The notes below the pieces were generated by a model. That model was given only the letters and a program-made list of their open reading frames with translations. It did no database searches and was not told the origin of the DNA. 64,000 bases of DNA from Kribbella sandramycini (GTDB taxonomy: Bacteria > Actinomycetota > Actinomycetes > Propionibacteriales > Kribbellaceae): positions 1 to 64,000 of the forward strand of contig NZ_JABJRC010000014.1 of the NCBI RefSeq assembly GCF_013131805.1. The letters run 5' to 3'. Of this stretch, positions 49,972 to 58,439 are shown one piece after another (positions within the stretch are counted from its first letter, which is position 1; the number at the start of each line of letters is the position of its first letter). A program made the position numbers and the translations under genes.

Positions 49972-50967
49972 ATGACCGACAAACCCGAACCCCCCGACGA
50001 CGATCCCACCGTCGCAGCCAACTGGTGGTCCGCCGAACCCGGCCCCCCGGAGAAGGCAGCAGAACCGGAGCAGCCGACTCCCGCGGTGGAGCCGGTGGCG
50101 CCGGCCCGGCCGAAAGCGGAGCATGCGAAGCCGCCGCGGTACGAGGCGCCGGCCGCGGCCAAGCCCGATGAGGCTGCGGAGCAGCCGCATCCGGTGGCGC
50201 CGACGCCGATGCCGGCGGTGAAGAAGGCGCGGACGCCGAACCTGGCGCTGAACCGGCTCAAGGCGGGGTTCAAGCCGTCGCGCGGGCAGGCGATCGTTGC
50301 GGTGGTGCTGGCGCTGGTCGCGTGTGTGGCGGTGGTGCAGGTGCGGGTGAACCGGGCCGACGACGGCTACCAGAACGCCCGCCGTGAGGACCTGATCGCG
50401 ATCCTGGACGGGCTCGGGCAGAACACCCGCCGGCTGGAGAGCGAGATCACCGAGCTGGAGGAGCGGAAGAACTCGCTGTCCTCGAGTGCGGACAAGGCCG
50501 AGACGGCGCGCGCCCAGGCCGAGGCCCAGGTGCGCACGCTCGGCATCCTGGCCGGCACGCTGCCGGCCGTCGGCCCCGGCGTCCGGATCACGCTGAACGA
50601 CCCCGAGGGCAAGATGACGTCGGGCAACCTGCTGGACGCCATCGAGGAGCTGCGCGACGCCGGCGCGGAGGCCATCCAGATCAACGGCTCGGCCCGGGTG
50701 GTGGCCAGCACCGATTTCATCGACGACACCCCCGGGATCCGCGTCGACGGCCAGAAGCTCAACTCGCCGTACGTCATCGAGGCGATCGGCGAGTCGCACA
50801 ACCTGGCCGAGGCGGCCAACTTCCCCGGCGGCCTGGTCAGCGAGGTGACCGGTCCGCAGGTCGGGGGGACCGCCGAGGTGACCGAGCAGACCAGTGTCTC
50901 GATCACCGCCTTGCACCCGCTGGAAGAGCATCGCTACGCTCGCCCGGCGCCCAGCCCGACCAAGTAA
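49972..50967 (+). CDS. DUF881 membrane protein (second copy)
   Basis: This 331-aa protein has a Pro/Ala/Glu-rich cytosolic N-terminus of about 100 residues, one transmembrane helix (about 106-125), a coiled coil (about 145-185) and the DUF881 domain (VGPGVRITLNDPEGK, NLLDAIEELRDAGAEAIQINGSARVVAST). The disordered Pro-rich arm distinguishes it from the first copy and may contact cytosolic partners. It starts one base after the sbp stop. Confidence 0.9.
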   Translation: MTDKPEPPDDDPTVAANWWSAEPGPPEKAAEPEQPTPAVEPVAPARPKAEHAKPPRYEAPAAAKPDEAAEQPHPVAPTPMPAVKKARTPNLALNRLKAGFKPSRGQAIVAVVLALVACVAVVQVRVNRADDGYQNARREDLIAILDGLGQNTRRLESEITELEERKNSLSSSADKAETARAQAEAQVRTLGILAGTLPAVGPGVRITLNDPEGKMTSGNLLDAIEELRDAGAEAIQINGSARVVASTDFIDDTPGIRVDGQKLNSPYVIEAIGESHNLAEAANFPGGLVSEVTGPQVGGTAEVTEQTSVSITALHPLEEHRYARPAPSPTK

Positions 50968-51000
50968 CTTCGCGCGAGACTTTCCAGAAAGAGGACGAAG

Positions 51001-51384
51001 GTGTACCCCGAAGACCTGAAGTACACGGCCGAGCACGAGTGGGTGAAGGCCGACGGCGAGGCCCCCGTGCGGATCGGTATCACCGACTTCGCGCAGGACG
51101 CGCTCGGCGACATCGTGTACGTGCAGCTGCCCGAGGTGGGCAGCGCGGTGCGGGCCGGCGACGCCTGCGGCGAGCTCGAGTCGACCAAGAGCGTCAGCGA
51201 TCTGTTCGCCCCCGTGAACGGCACCGTGACGGCGGTGAACGAGGCCTTGGCCGACCAGCCCGACCTGGTCAACACCGACCCGTACGGCGAGGGCTGGCTG
51301 CTCGACATCCAGGTCGAGGACGCCGCCGAGGTCGAGGCCCTGATGGACGCCGAGACCTACCAGGGCCAGCTCGACCCGAGCTGA
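51001..51384 (+). CDS. gcvH: Glycine cleavage system H protein
   Basis: This 127-aa lipoyl carrier has the lipoylated lysine K63 in ELESTKSVSDLFAPVNG, and DIVYVQLPEVGS before it. It shuttles the aminomethyl group between P, T and L proteins of the glycine cleavage complex. GTG 51001 follows AAAGAGGACGAAG. It is 3 kb upstream of gcvP rather than adjacent, as in mycobacteria, and no glycine riboswitch precedes it. Confidence 0.96.
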   Translation: MYPEDLKYTAEHEWVKADGEAPVRIGITDFAQDALGDIVYVQLPEVGSAVRAGDACGELESTKSVSDLFAPVNGTVTAVNEALADQPDLVNTDPYGEGWLLDIQVEDAAEVEALMDAETYQGQLDPS

Positions 51385-51403
51385 GCACCGGCTGATAGGT
51401 TTA

Positions 51404-51439
51404 CCGGGCCTCAACCGCTGATCGAGGGTTGGGGCCCGG
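51404..51439 (+). terminator. Terminator-like hairpin after gcvH
   Basis: CCGGGCCTCAACC pairs with GGTTGGGGCCCGG (13 bp with one G-U pair) around a 10-nt loop, 20 bases after the gcvH stop. There is no U-tract. It probably separates the DUF881/gcvH unit from the FHA gene. Confidence 0.65.
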
Positions 51440-51505
51440 GTCCACACTGTTATCACGGGGTCTACGCAATCAACGTCGCCTAACGGCGATCGGGAGGATC
51501 ACAGC

Positions 51506-52036
51506 ATGCCGTTCTGCAACCAGTGCGGGCACGAGAACTCCGAGGGCAGCCGGTTCTGCTCGCAGTGCGGAGCGATGCTCCCTGGCGCGGACCGACCCGC
51601 CGCCGCGACGCCGGCTCCCGGTGTCACCGACACCGCGATGCTGACGCCGATCTCGGTCGAGCCCGAGACCGAGCGCTTCGATCAGGGCGAGCCGCTGTCG
51701 GCCGACGACCAGGCCGCCGTCGGCGCGCTGCCGGCCGGGTCCGCCCTGCTGATCGTCCAGCGCGGCCCGAACGCGGGCAGCCGCTTCCTGCTGGACGTCG
51801 ACGTGGTCACCGCCGGCCGGCACCCGGACAGCGACATCTTCCTCGACGACGTGACGGTCTCCCGCCGGCACGCCGAGTTCCGCCGCGACGGCTACGGCGT
51901 CAAGGTCCGCGACGTCGGCAGCCTGAACGGCACCTACGTGAACCGGGACCGGATCGACGAGGTCCAGCTGAACAACGGCGACGAGGTCCAGATCGGCAAG
52001 TACCGGCTGGTCTACTACGCCAGTGGCCAAGCCTGA
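51506..52036 (+). CDS. FHA domain protein, GarA/OdhI-like
   Basis: This 176-aa protein has an N-terminal zinc ribbon (C4, C7, C18, C21: FCNQCGHENSEGSRFCSQC), a flexible acidic middle, and a C-terminal FHA domain (about 80-168) with R105, S119, H122 and N141 in place for phosphothreonine binding. It occupies the position of mycobacterial GarA, which inhibits the 2-oxoglutarate node when dephosphorylated. The zinc ribbon is an addition relative to GarA. A TDTAMLTPIS stretch carries threonines that a PknB/PknG-type kinase could modify, which is inference. Confidence 0.88.
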   Translation: MPFCNQCGHENSEGSRFCSQCGAMLPGADRPAAATPAPGVTDTAMLTPISVEPETERFDQGEPLSADDQAAVGALPAGSALLIVQRGPNAGSRFLLDVDVVTAGRHPDSDIFLDDVTVSRRHAEFRRDGYGVKVRDVGSLNGTYVNRDRIDEVQLNNGDEVQIGKYRLVYYASGQA

Positions 52037-52682
52037 GCTCTCGATCGGCGAGGTGCTGCGGATCCTGCGCGCCGAGTTCTCCGGCGTCACGATCTCCAAG
52101 CTCCGGTTCCTCGAGGCCGAAGGGCTGGTGAGCCCGGCGCGCACCGCGTCGGGCTACCGCAAGTTCAGCGCGGACGACGTCGAGCGGCTGCGCTACGTGC
52201 TGACCGCGCAACGCGACCAGTACCTGCCGCTGAAGGTGATCAAGGAGCATCTCGGCGCGATCGACCGCGGCCTGCGACCGGCGGTGGCCGGTCCGCCGGT
52301 CGCGCCCAGCGCGCCGTCCGCCGGTCCGCGGGCCGACGACTTCGGTGCCACCGGCATCGAACTGCGGCTGACCCGCGCCGAGCTGCTGGCCGCGGCCGGC
52401 GTCTCGGCCGAGCTGCTCGGCGAGCTGGAGAGCCACGGCCTGGTGGTGGCCGACGGCAAGCATTACGGCGGGGACGCGATCGTCGTCGCCCAGGCCGCGG
52501 CCGAGCTGGCGGCGTACGGGATCGAGCCGCGGCACCTGCGCCCGTTCCGGACGGCGGCCGATCGCGAGGTCGGCCTGATCGAGCAGGTCACCGGGCCGCG
52601 CCGGACCGAGCAGACCGAGCAGCTCGCAGCGCTCACGGTTCGGTTGCATACAGCACTGGTCCGGTCCAGGCTGCCGCGTTGA
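52023..52682 (+). CDS. ftsR: MerR-type regulator FtsR
   Basis: This 219-aa protein has the MerR-like winged helix LSIGEVLRILRAEFSGVTISKLRFLEAEGLVSPARTASGYRKFSADDVERLRYVL, with QYLPLKVIKEHL following. It matches the Rv1828/FtsR family by sequence and position; in Corynebacterium FtsR activates ftsZ. The central region (about 85-115) is a Pro/Ala linker, and the C-terminal half is a second helical/effector domain. GTG 52023 overlaps the FHA gene by 14 bases. Confidence 0.88.
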   Translation: MAKPELSIGEVLRILRAEFSGVTISKLRFLEAEGLVSPARTASGYRKFSADDVERLRYVLTAQRDQYLPLKVIKEHLGAIDRGLRPAVAGPPVAPSAPSAGPRADDFGATGIELRLTRAELLAAAGVSAELLGELESHGLVVADGKHYGGDAIVVAQAAAELAAYGIEPRHLRPFRTAADREVGLIEQVTGPRRTEQTEQLAALTVRLHTALVRSRLPR

Positions 52683-52705
52683 ACGACCCGGAGTAGGGTG
52701 GAGTA

Positions 52706-53197
52706 GTGCGCGAAGTCGACGTGGTCGGAGTCCGGGTTGAGATGCCCTCGAGTCAGCCGATCGTGCTGCTCCGGGAGGTCGGCGGCGAGCGGTACCTGCC
52801 GATCTGGATCGGCGCGGCCGAGGCGAGTGCGATCGCCTTCGCCCAGCAGGGGATGGAGCCGCCCCGGCCGCTGACCCACGACCTGTTCGCCGAGACCATC
52901 CGGCTGCTCGGGCACACTCTCAGCCAGGTCCGGATCGTGAACCTGACCGACGGCGTCTTCGAGGCGGTCCTGGTCTTCGACGACAAGACCGAGATCTCCG
53001 CCCGCCCGTCGGACTCGATCGCCCTCGCGCTGCGCACCGGCACACCGGTCTTCTGCACCGAGGAGATCCTCGCCGAGGCCGGGATCCCGGTCCCGGACAG
53101 CGAGGGCGGCGCCGACGAGGTCGAGGAGGAAGAGGAGGTCGAGCGCTTCCGCGAGTTCCTCGACCAGGTCACCCCCGAGGACTTCGACAAAAGCTGA
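52706..53197 (+). CDS. Bifunctional nuclease family protein (DUF151)
   Basis: This 163-aa protein has the BFN domain: PSSQPIVLLREVGGERYLPIWIGAAEASAIAFAQQGMEPPRPLTHDLF, VRIVNLTDGVFEAVLVF, and RPSDSIALALRTGTPVFCTEEIL. It ends in an acidic tail (GGADEVEEEEEVERF). It corresponds to Rv1829 of the conserved cluster. The nuclease activity named for plant homologs has not been shown for most bacterial members. Confidence 0.9.
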   Translation: MREVDVVGVRVEMPSSQPIVLLREVGGERYLPIWIGAAEASAIAFAQQGMEPPRPLTHDLFAETIRLLGHTLSQVRIVNLTDGVFEAVLVFDDKTEISARPSDSIALALRTGTPVFCTEEILAEAGIPVPDSEGGADEVEEEEEVERFREFLDQVTPEDFDKS

Positions 53198-53286
53198 GCC
53201 GGTTTCAGCGTTGGGTACCGGCAAGACCGGGAAGGTAACGATTCGTGTGGGAGTCGCGACACGCTAGCGGCTCGGAGCGGTTGTCG

Positions 53287-53315
53287 TTGACCCTCTCTGG
53301 TCGGCGGCTTACCGT
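53287..53315 (+). promoter_or_regulatory. Candidate sigma-A-type promoter
   Basis: TTGACC (53287-53292) and TACCGT (53310-53315, fits TAnnnT) have a 17-bp spacer and lie 70 bp before the MerR gene at 53386. The assignment is by eye. Confidence 0.5.
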
Positions 53316-53385
53316 GAAGGAGTTGTGGGGTGCTGTCACTCCACGGAGGTAACTCGTTCCAGTCGGTATCCAGGGAGGCTCAGGC

Positions 53386-54006
53386 GTGACACGCACCGGC
53401 GACACGGATCTGACGGCGCAGACCACGTCCGAAGCACGAGCCGCGGCGGCCGCCACTGCCGGCGTGCAGGGTCTGCTCTTCGACGACGATCTGCGGCCGA
53501 TGCCGGAGGATGTCGGGTTCCGCGGTCCGACGGCCTGCGCCGCGGCCGGGATCACCTACCGCCAGCTCGACTACTGGGCCCGCACCGGCCTGGTCTCCCC
53601 GTCCGTTCGCCCCGCGACCGGCTCGGGTACGCAACGGCTCTACGGTTTCCGTGACGTCCTGTTGCTGAAAGTGATCAAGCGCCTGCTGGACGCCGGGATC
53701 TCGCTGCAGCAGATCCGGACGGCGATCGCCCACCTGAGCAAGCGCGGGATCGACGACCTGACCCAGATCACGCTGATGAGCGACGGCGCCTCGGTGTACA
53801 TGTGCACCTCGCCGGACGAGGTCATCGACCTGCTGGCCGGCGGCCAGGGCGTCTTCGGTATCGCGCTCGGCGGCGTCTGGCGTGAGGTCGAGGGCTCGCT
53901 GTCCGAGCTGCCGACCGAGCGCGCCGACGGCCACGGCGAGGACGAGACCGACACCCACGCGAGCGACGAGCTGGCTGCCCGCCGCCGGGCCCGGATGACC
54001 GGCTGA
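53386..54006 (+). CDS. MerR family regulator (Rv1830-like)
   Basis: This 206-aa protein has a MerR winged helix after a 40-residue leader: GFRGPTACAAAGITYRQLDYWARTGLVSPSVRPATGSGTQRLYGFRDVLLLKVIKRLLDAGISLQQIRTAI, followed by a small effector-type domain (LTLMSDGASVYMCTSPDEVIDLLAGGQGVFGIALGGVWREVEG). The position and sequence match Rv1830 of mycobacteria. GTG 53386 is supported by GGGAGG upstream. Confidence 0.88.
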   Translation: MTRTGDTDLTAQTTSEARAAAAATAGVQGLLFDDDLRPMPEDVGFRGPTACAAAGITYRQLDYWARTGLVSPSVRPATGSGTQRLYGFRDVLLLKVIKRLLDAGISLQQIRTAIAHLSKRGIDDLTQITLMSDGASVYMCTSPDEVIDLLAGGQGVFGIALGGVWREVEGSLSELPTERADGHGEDETDTHASDELAARRRARMTG

Positions 54007-54029
54007 GGTACGCTGCTCTCTAGCTGTTC

Positions 54030-54158
54030 ACCGCACTCGGGAGAGACCCGTGCAATCGGGCGCCGAAGGGGCAATTCCTCCCCGGAACCTCTCAGGCCCA
54101 TGGACCGGGTGCGTCAGGCGACTCTGAAGCGCGCGTTCGCGCGTGACAGAGGGGGAGG
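54030..54158 (+). promoter_or_regulatory. Glycine riboswitch (single aptamer with vestigial second unit)
   Basis: The gcvP leader has the glycine aptamer signatures CGGGAGAGACCCG (54038-54050), GCGCCGAAGGGGCAA (54060-54074) and CCGGAACCTCTCAGGC (54082-54097), closed by CGCAC/GGGTGCG. It is followed at 54121-54152 by ACTCTG, a GC-rich hairpin (CGCGCG-TTCG-CGCG) and CAGAGG. This looks like the vestige of a second aptamer, as in singlet glycine riboswitches. Glycine binding should turn on gcvP. Confidence 0.9.
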
Positions 54159-54191
54159 CCACCGGAAGCGACTAGCAACGGAGCCTCTTTG

Positions 54192-57023
54192 ATGACCGAA
54201 ATCTCAGCCATCTTCGCCGACCGGCACATCGGGCCGCGCCCCGACGAGGTCGCCCGGATGGTCCAGCTGCTCGGGTACGCCGACGTCGACGCGCTCGTGG
54301 ACGCCGCCGTCCCGGACTCTATCCGGATCTCGGAGCCGCTGCGGCTCCCGGAGCCGGCCTCCGAGGTGGACGCGCTGACCGAGCTGCGCCAGCTCGCCGC
54401 CCGGAACAACGTCGCCACCTCGATGATCGGCCAGGGCTACTACGGCACGTTCACCCCGTCGGTGATCGTCCGCCGCCTGGTCGAGAACCCGGCCTGGTAC
54501 ACGGCGTACACGCCCTACCAGCCGGAGATCTCCCAGGGCCGCCTCGAGGCGTTGCTGAACTTCCAGACTGTCGTCTCCGACCTGACCGGTCTGCCGACCG
54601 CCAACGCGTCGCTGCTCGACGAGGGCACCGCGGCCGCCGAGGCGATGACCCTCGCGCACCGGTCGAACCGCAAGAGCAAGTCGAACCGCTTCCTGGTCGA
54701 CGCCGACACGTTCGCGCAGACGATCGCGGTCGTCCGGACCCGCGCCGAGGCGCTCGGTATCGAGGTCGTCGTCGCCGACACCACCGACGGGCTGCCGCAG
54801 GGCGACTTCTTCGGCTTCCTCGTCCAGTACCCGGGCTCGGGCGGCGTCGTCCGCGACCTGAAGCCGCTGATCGAGGCCGCGCACGCGCAGGACACGCTCG
54901 TCGCCGTCGCCTCCGACCTGCTCGCGCTGACGCTGCTCGAGGCGCCGGGGGAGGCCGGGGCCGATATCGTCATCGGCTCGTCGCAGCGCTTCGGCGTCCC
55001 GCTGTTCTACGGCGGCCCGCACGCCGGTTTCATGTCGGTCCGCGCCGGGCTGGAGCGTTCGCTGCCCGGGCGGCTGGTCGGCGTCTCGGTCGACTCCGAC
55101 GGCGCCCCGGCGTACCGGCTCGCGCTGCAGACGCGTGAGCAGCACATCCGGCGCGAGAAGGCGACGTCCAACATCTGTACGGCGCAGGTCCTGCTCGCCG
55201 TCGTCGCGTCGATGTACGCCGTCTACCACGGCCCCGACGGCTTGAAGGCGATCGCGAACCGCGTCCACGACTATGCGGGCAAGCTGGCCGCGTCGCTGCG
55301 CGCCGGCGGGGTCGAGGTCGTCCACGGCGACTTCTTCGACACGGTCCTGGCCCGCGTCCCCGGCGCGGCCGCCGACGTCGTCGACGCCGCCCGGCAGAAC
55401 GGCATCTGGCTGCGCGAGGTGGACGCCGACCACGTCGGCATCTCCTGTGACGAGAAGACCGACGTCGCCGCGCTGACCCGGGTCTGCCAGTCGTTCGGCG
55501 TCCAGTACGACGACACCCTCGCGGCCCCCGCGGTCGCGGTCGCGCGGACGTCGGAGTACCTGACGCACCCGGTCTTCAACACGCACCGCTCCGAGACGTC
55601 GATGCTGCGCTACCTGCGCAAGCTCTCCGACAAGGACTACGCGCTCGACCGCGGCATGATCCCGCTCGGCTCCTGCACGATGAAGCTGAACGCGACCACG
55701 GAGATGGAGGCGGTCACCTGGCCGGAGTTCGCCGACATGCACCCGCTGGCCCCGATCGAGGACGCCGCCGGCTACGTGAAGCTGATCAGCCAGCTGGAGC
55801 GCTGGCTGGCCGAGGTGACCGGCTACGCGAAGGTCTCGATCCAGCCGAACGCCGGCTCCCAGGGCGAGCTCGCCGGCCTGCTGGCGATCCGCGGCTACCA
55901 CCGGGCCCAGGGCAACGAGGCCCGTAACGTCTGCCTGATCCCCTCCAGCGCGCACGGCACCAACGCCGCCTCGGCCGTGATGGCCGGGATGAAGGTCGTC
56001 GTTGTCAAGGGCAACGAAGACGGCACGATCGATCTCGGCGACCTGCGCGCCAAGGCCGCGGAGCACGCGGACAAGCTGGCCGCGATCATGATCACCTACC
56101 CGTCCACGCACGGCGTGTACGAGGAGAGCGTGACCGAGGTCTGCCGGATCGTCCACGACCACGGCGGCCAGGTGTACGTCGACGGCGCGAACCTGAACGC
56201 CCTGCTCGGCCTGGCCAAGCCGGGTGAGTTCGGCGGCGACGTCAGCCACCTGAACCTGCACAAGACGTTCTGCATCCCGCACGGCGGTGGCGGCCCGGGC
56301 GTCGGCCCGGTCGCGGTCGCCGCGCACCTGGCGCCGTACCTGCCGAACCACCCGCTGCTCGGCCAGGCCGGTCCGGAGTCCGGCGTCGGCCCGATCAGCG
56401 CGGCGCCGTTCGGCTCGGCCGGCGTCCTGGCGATCTCCTGGGCCTACATCCGGATGATGGGCGGCGAGGGCCTGACCGCCGCGACGAAGAACGCCGTCCT
56501 GACCGCGAACTACGTCGCCAAGCGGCTCGAGAACGTCTTCCCGGTGCTCTACACCGGTGAGAACGGCCTGGTCGCGCACGAGTGCATCCTCGACCTGCGC
56601 CCGATGACGAAGGAGACCGGCATCTCCGTCGACGACGTCGCCAAGCGGCTGGTCGACTACGGCTTCCACGCGCCGACGATGTCGTTCCCGGTCGCGGGCA
56701 CGCTGATGGTCGAGCCGACCGAATCCGAGGACCTCGGCGAGCTGGACCGGTTCTGCGACGCGATGATCGCCATCCGGCACGAGATCGACCGCGTCGCCGC
56801 GGCCGAGTGGCCGGCCGACGACAACCCGCTGGTGAACGCCCCGCACACCGCGGCCTCGGTGATCAACGACAAGTGGGAGCACGCCTACACCCGCGAGGAG
56901 GCGGCCTTCCCGCAGTCGGTCGACCGGGCGTCGAAGTACTGGCCGCCGGTCCGCCGGATCGACGGCGCCTACGGCGACCGCAACCTGATCTGCTCCTGCC
57001 CGTCGCCGGAGGCCTTCGAGTAG
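54192..57023 (+). CDS. gcvP: Glycine dehydrogenase (decarboxylating), P protein
   Basis: This 943-aa full-length P protein begins FADRHIGPRPDEVARMVQLLGY. The N-terminal half has the fold without PLP (YQPEISQGRLEALLNFQTVVSDLTGLP); the C-terminal half carries the PLP lysine in HLNLHKTFCIPHGGGGPGVGPV. It decarboxylates glycine and loads the aminomethyl group on lipoyl-GcvH. ATG 54192 follows CGGAG; a TTG at 54189 is in frame but less likely. It is glycine-riboswitch controlled. gcvT and the L protein are not in this window. Confidence 0.97.
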   Translation: MTEISAIFADRHIGPRPDEVARMVQLLGYADVDALVDAAVPDSIRISEPLRLPEPASEVDALTELRQLAARNNVATSMIGQGYYGTFTPSVIVRRLVENPAWYTAYTPYQPEISQGRLEALLNFQTVVSDLTGLPTANASLLDEGTAAAEAMTLAHRSNRKSKSNRFLVDADTFAQTIAVVRTRAEALGIEVVVADTTDGLPQGDFFGFLVQYPGSGGVVRDLKPLIEAAHAQDTLVAVASDLLALTLLEAPGEAGADIVIGSSQRFGVPLFYGGPHAGFMSVRAGLERSLPGRLVGVSVDSDGAPAYRLALQTREQHIRREKATSNICTAQVLLAVVASMYAVYHGPDGLKAIANRVHDYAGKLAASLRAGGVEVVHGDFFDTVLARVPGAAADVVDAARQNGIWLREVDADHVGISCDEKTDVAALTRVCQSFGVQYDDTLAAPAVAVARTSEYLTHPVFNTHRSETSMLRYLRKLSDKDYALDRGMIPLGSCTMKLNATTEMEAVTWPEFADMHPLAPIEDAAGYVKLISQLERWLAEVTGYAKVSIQPNAGSQGELAGLLAIRGYHRAQGNEARNVCLIPSSAHGTNAASAVMAGMKVVVVKGNEDGTIDLGDLRAKAAEHADKLAAIMITYPSTHGVYEESVTEVCRIVHDHGGQVYVDGANLNALLGLAKPGEFGGDVSHLNLHKTFCIPHGGGGPGVGPVAVAAHLAPYLPNHPLLGQAGPESGVGPISAAPFGSAGVLAISWAYIRMMGGEGLTAATKNAVLTANYVAKRLENVFPVLYTGENGLVAHECILDLRPMTKETGISVDDVAKRLVDYGFHAPTMSFPVAGTLMVEPTESEDLGELDRFCDAMIAIRHEIDRVAAAEWPADDNPLVNAPHTAASVINDKWEHAYTREEAAFPQSVDRASKYWPPVRRIDGAYGDRNLICSCPSPEAFE

Positions 57024-57050
57024 GCCGGACGCGAATTAGAGTTCGGTCCC

Positions 57051-58352
57051 ATGACCGATCTCCGTCCTGACACCTCGGCCGCCCTGCTCGCCGGGATCGC
57101 TGCTGCGCAGAGCGAGACCAGAGTGCCTTCACTGGCGGCCGGGGTGGTGCGGGACGGTCAGCTTGTCTGGACGGGCGCGCGCGGCCGGTTCGCGACGGCG
57201 CACGGGCTGGAGCCGGGGCCGAACGTGCAGTACCGGATCGGGTCGATCACGAAGACGCTGACCGCGGTCCTGGTGCTGCAGTGCCGTGACGAGGGGTTAC
57301 TCGCGCTGAACGATGCCGTGGGCAAGTATCTGCCCGGCATCGCTTTCGGCGACCTGACGATCCGGAATCTGCTCGCGCACTCCGGCGGGATGAACGCCGA
57401 GCCCGCGGGGCCGTGGTGGGAGCGCAATCCGGGGGTCTCGTTCGACCAGCTGGTCGCGGCGATGGACGAGTCGCACGCGGCCGGCCCGGCCGATCGGCGG
57501 CACCACTACTCCAACCTGGGGTACGGCTTGCTGGCCGAGATCGTGGCTCGGGTGCGCGGCGCGTCCTGGCTCGAGCTGGTGCAGCGGCGCATCCTCGATC
57601 CGCTGGAGATGCGGCGGACGTCGTACTTCCCGTTCGGCGCCGCGGCGCAGGGGTTCTCGGTGCATCCGTTCAGCGGGCAGCTGGTCGAGGAGCCGGCGTA
57701 CGACGCGGGCGCGATGGCGCCGGCCGGGCAGTTGTGGAGCACCGTCGAGGATCTGTCCCGGTTCGCCCGGTTCCTGATCGACCCGGTGCCCGAGGTGCTC
57801 AGCCGGGAGACGATCGAAGAGATGGCGGCGCCGGCCGCGGCCGATCCGCGTGAGGCGCTGACCGCGTCGTACGGGCTCGGGTTGCGGCTGATCGCCGACG
57901 ATCCGCATCTGCTGGTCGGGCACACCGGTTCGATGCCCGGCTTCCTGGCCGGGCTGTTCGTCGATCGCGCGCGCCGGATCGGTGCGATCACGCTCGGCAA
58001 CGCGACGCACGGGCGGGTCGCCTCGGTCGCGACCGACCTGCTGACGACGCTGGTCCGGTACGAACCTGTGCTCGCGCCGGAGTGGGTGCCGGAGCCGGAG
58101 CTTGCCCAGGGCCACGAGCTGCTCGGCCACTGGTACTGGGGGAACAGCCCGCTGACGTTCTCGGTCGTGGCCGGCATTCTGCAGCTGTCGGGGTCGATGT
58201 CGTCGCGCTTCTCGCCGATCGGCCCGGACATGTATCGCGGCCGGGACGGTTACTTCGCCGGTGAGCGGCTGCGGGTGGTCCGCCGGGGTGACGCGATCGA
58301 TCACCTCGACCTGGCGACGTTCGTGCTGACCAGGACGCCGTACGGCGAGTGA
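57051..58352 (+). CDS. Serine hydrolase, class C beta-lactamase family
   Basis: This 433-aa protein has S65-I-T-K68 (SxxK), YSN in HHYSNLGYGLLAEIV near 152, and HTGS in LLVGHTGSMPGFLAGLF, the three class C/DD-peptidase motifs. An additional C-terminal domain of about 100 residues (HELLGHWYWGNSPLTFSVVAGILQLSG) resembles the lipocalin-like tail of such esterases. No signal peptide is seen. It probably acts as an esterase or peptidase in the cytosol rather than a secreted beta-lactamase. Confidence 0.88.
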   Translation: MTDLRPDTSAALLAGIAAAQSETRVPSLAAGVVRDGQLVWTGARGRFATAHGLEPGPNVQYRIGSITKTLTAVLVLQCRDEGLLALNDAVGKYLPGIAFGDLTIRNLLAHSGGMNAEPAGPWWERNPGVSFDQLVAAMDESHAAGPADRRHHYSNLGYGLLAEIVARVRGASWLELVQRRILDPLEMRRTSYFPFGAAAQGFSVHPFSGQLVEEPAYDAGAMAPAGQLWSTVEDLSRFARFLIDPVPEVLSRETIEEMAAPAAADPREALTASYGLGLRLIADDPHLLVGHTGSMPGFLAGLFVDRARRIGAITLGNATHGRVASVATDLLTTLVRYEPVLAPEWVPEPELAQGHELLGHWYWGNSPLTFSVVAGILQLSGSMSSRFSPIGPDMYRGRDGYFAGERLRVVRRGDAIDHLDLATFVLTRTPYGE

Positions 58353-58395
58353 GGATGGCCACGCGCGTCCGGCTGGTCACGGCGGCCGTTTGAAG

Positions 58396-58425
58396 TTAGG
58401 GTTCCCTAAGTAAGCGTTGCCTTAC
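58396..58425 (+). promoter_or_regulatory. Iron box (IdeR/DmdR type)
   Basis: TTAGGG-TT-CCCTAA (58396-58409) is followed immediately by GTAAG-N6-CTTAC (58410-58425). Together they resemble the TTAGGTTAGGCTAACCTAA-type iron-repressor sites of actinomycetes and lie 15-44 bp before an NIS siderophore synthetase gene, so iron-dependent repression is likely. Confidence 0.75.
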
Positions 58426-58439
58426 CAGGGAGAGTGGGC

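Noticed and set aside
54204..56882. 892-aa minus-strand open frame opposite gcvP
   Set aside because: Shadow frame of gcvP with no recognisable motif.
57051..58352. Class C beta-lactamase for antibiotic resistance
   Set aside because: No signal peptide and an extra C-terminal domain fit cytosolic esterase/peptidase relatives better.
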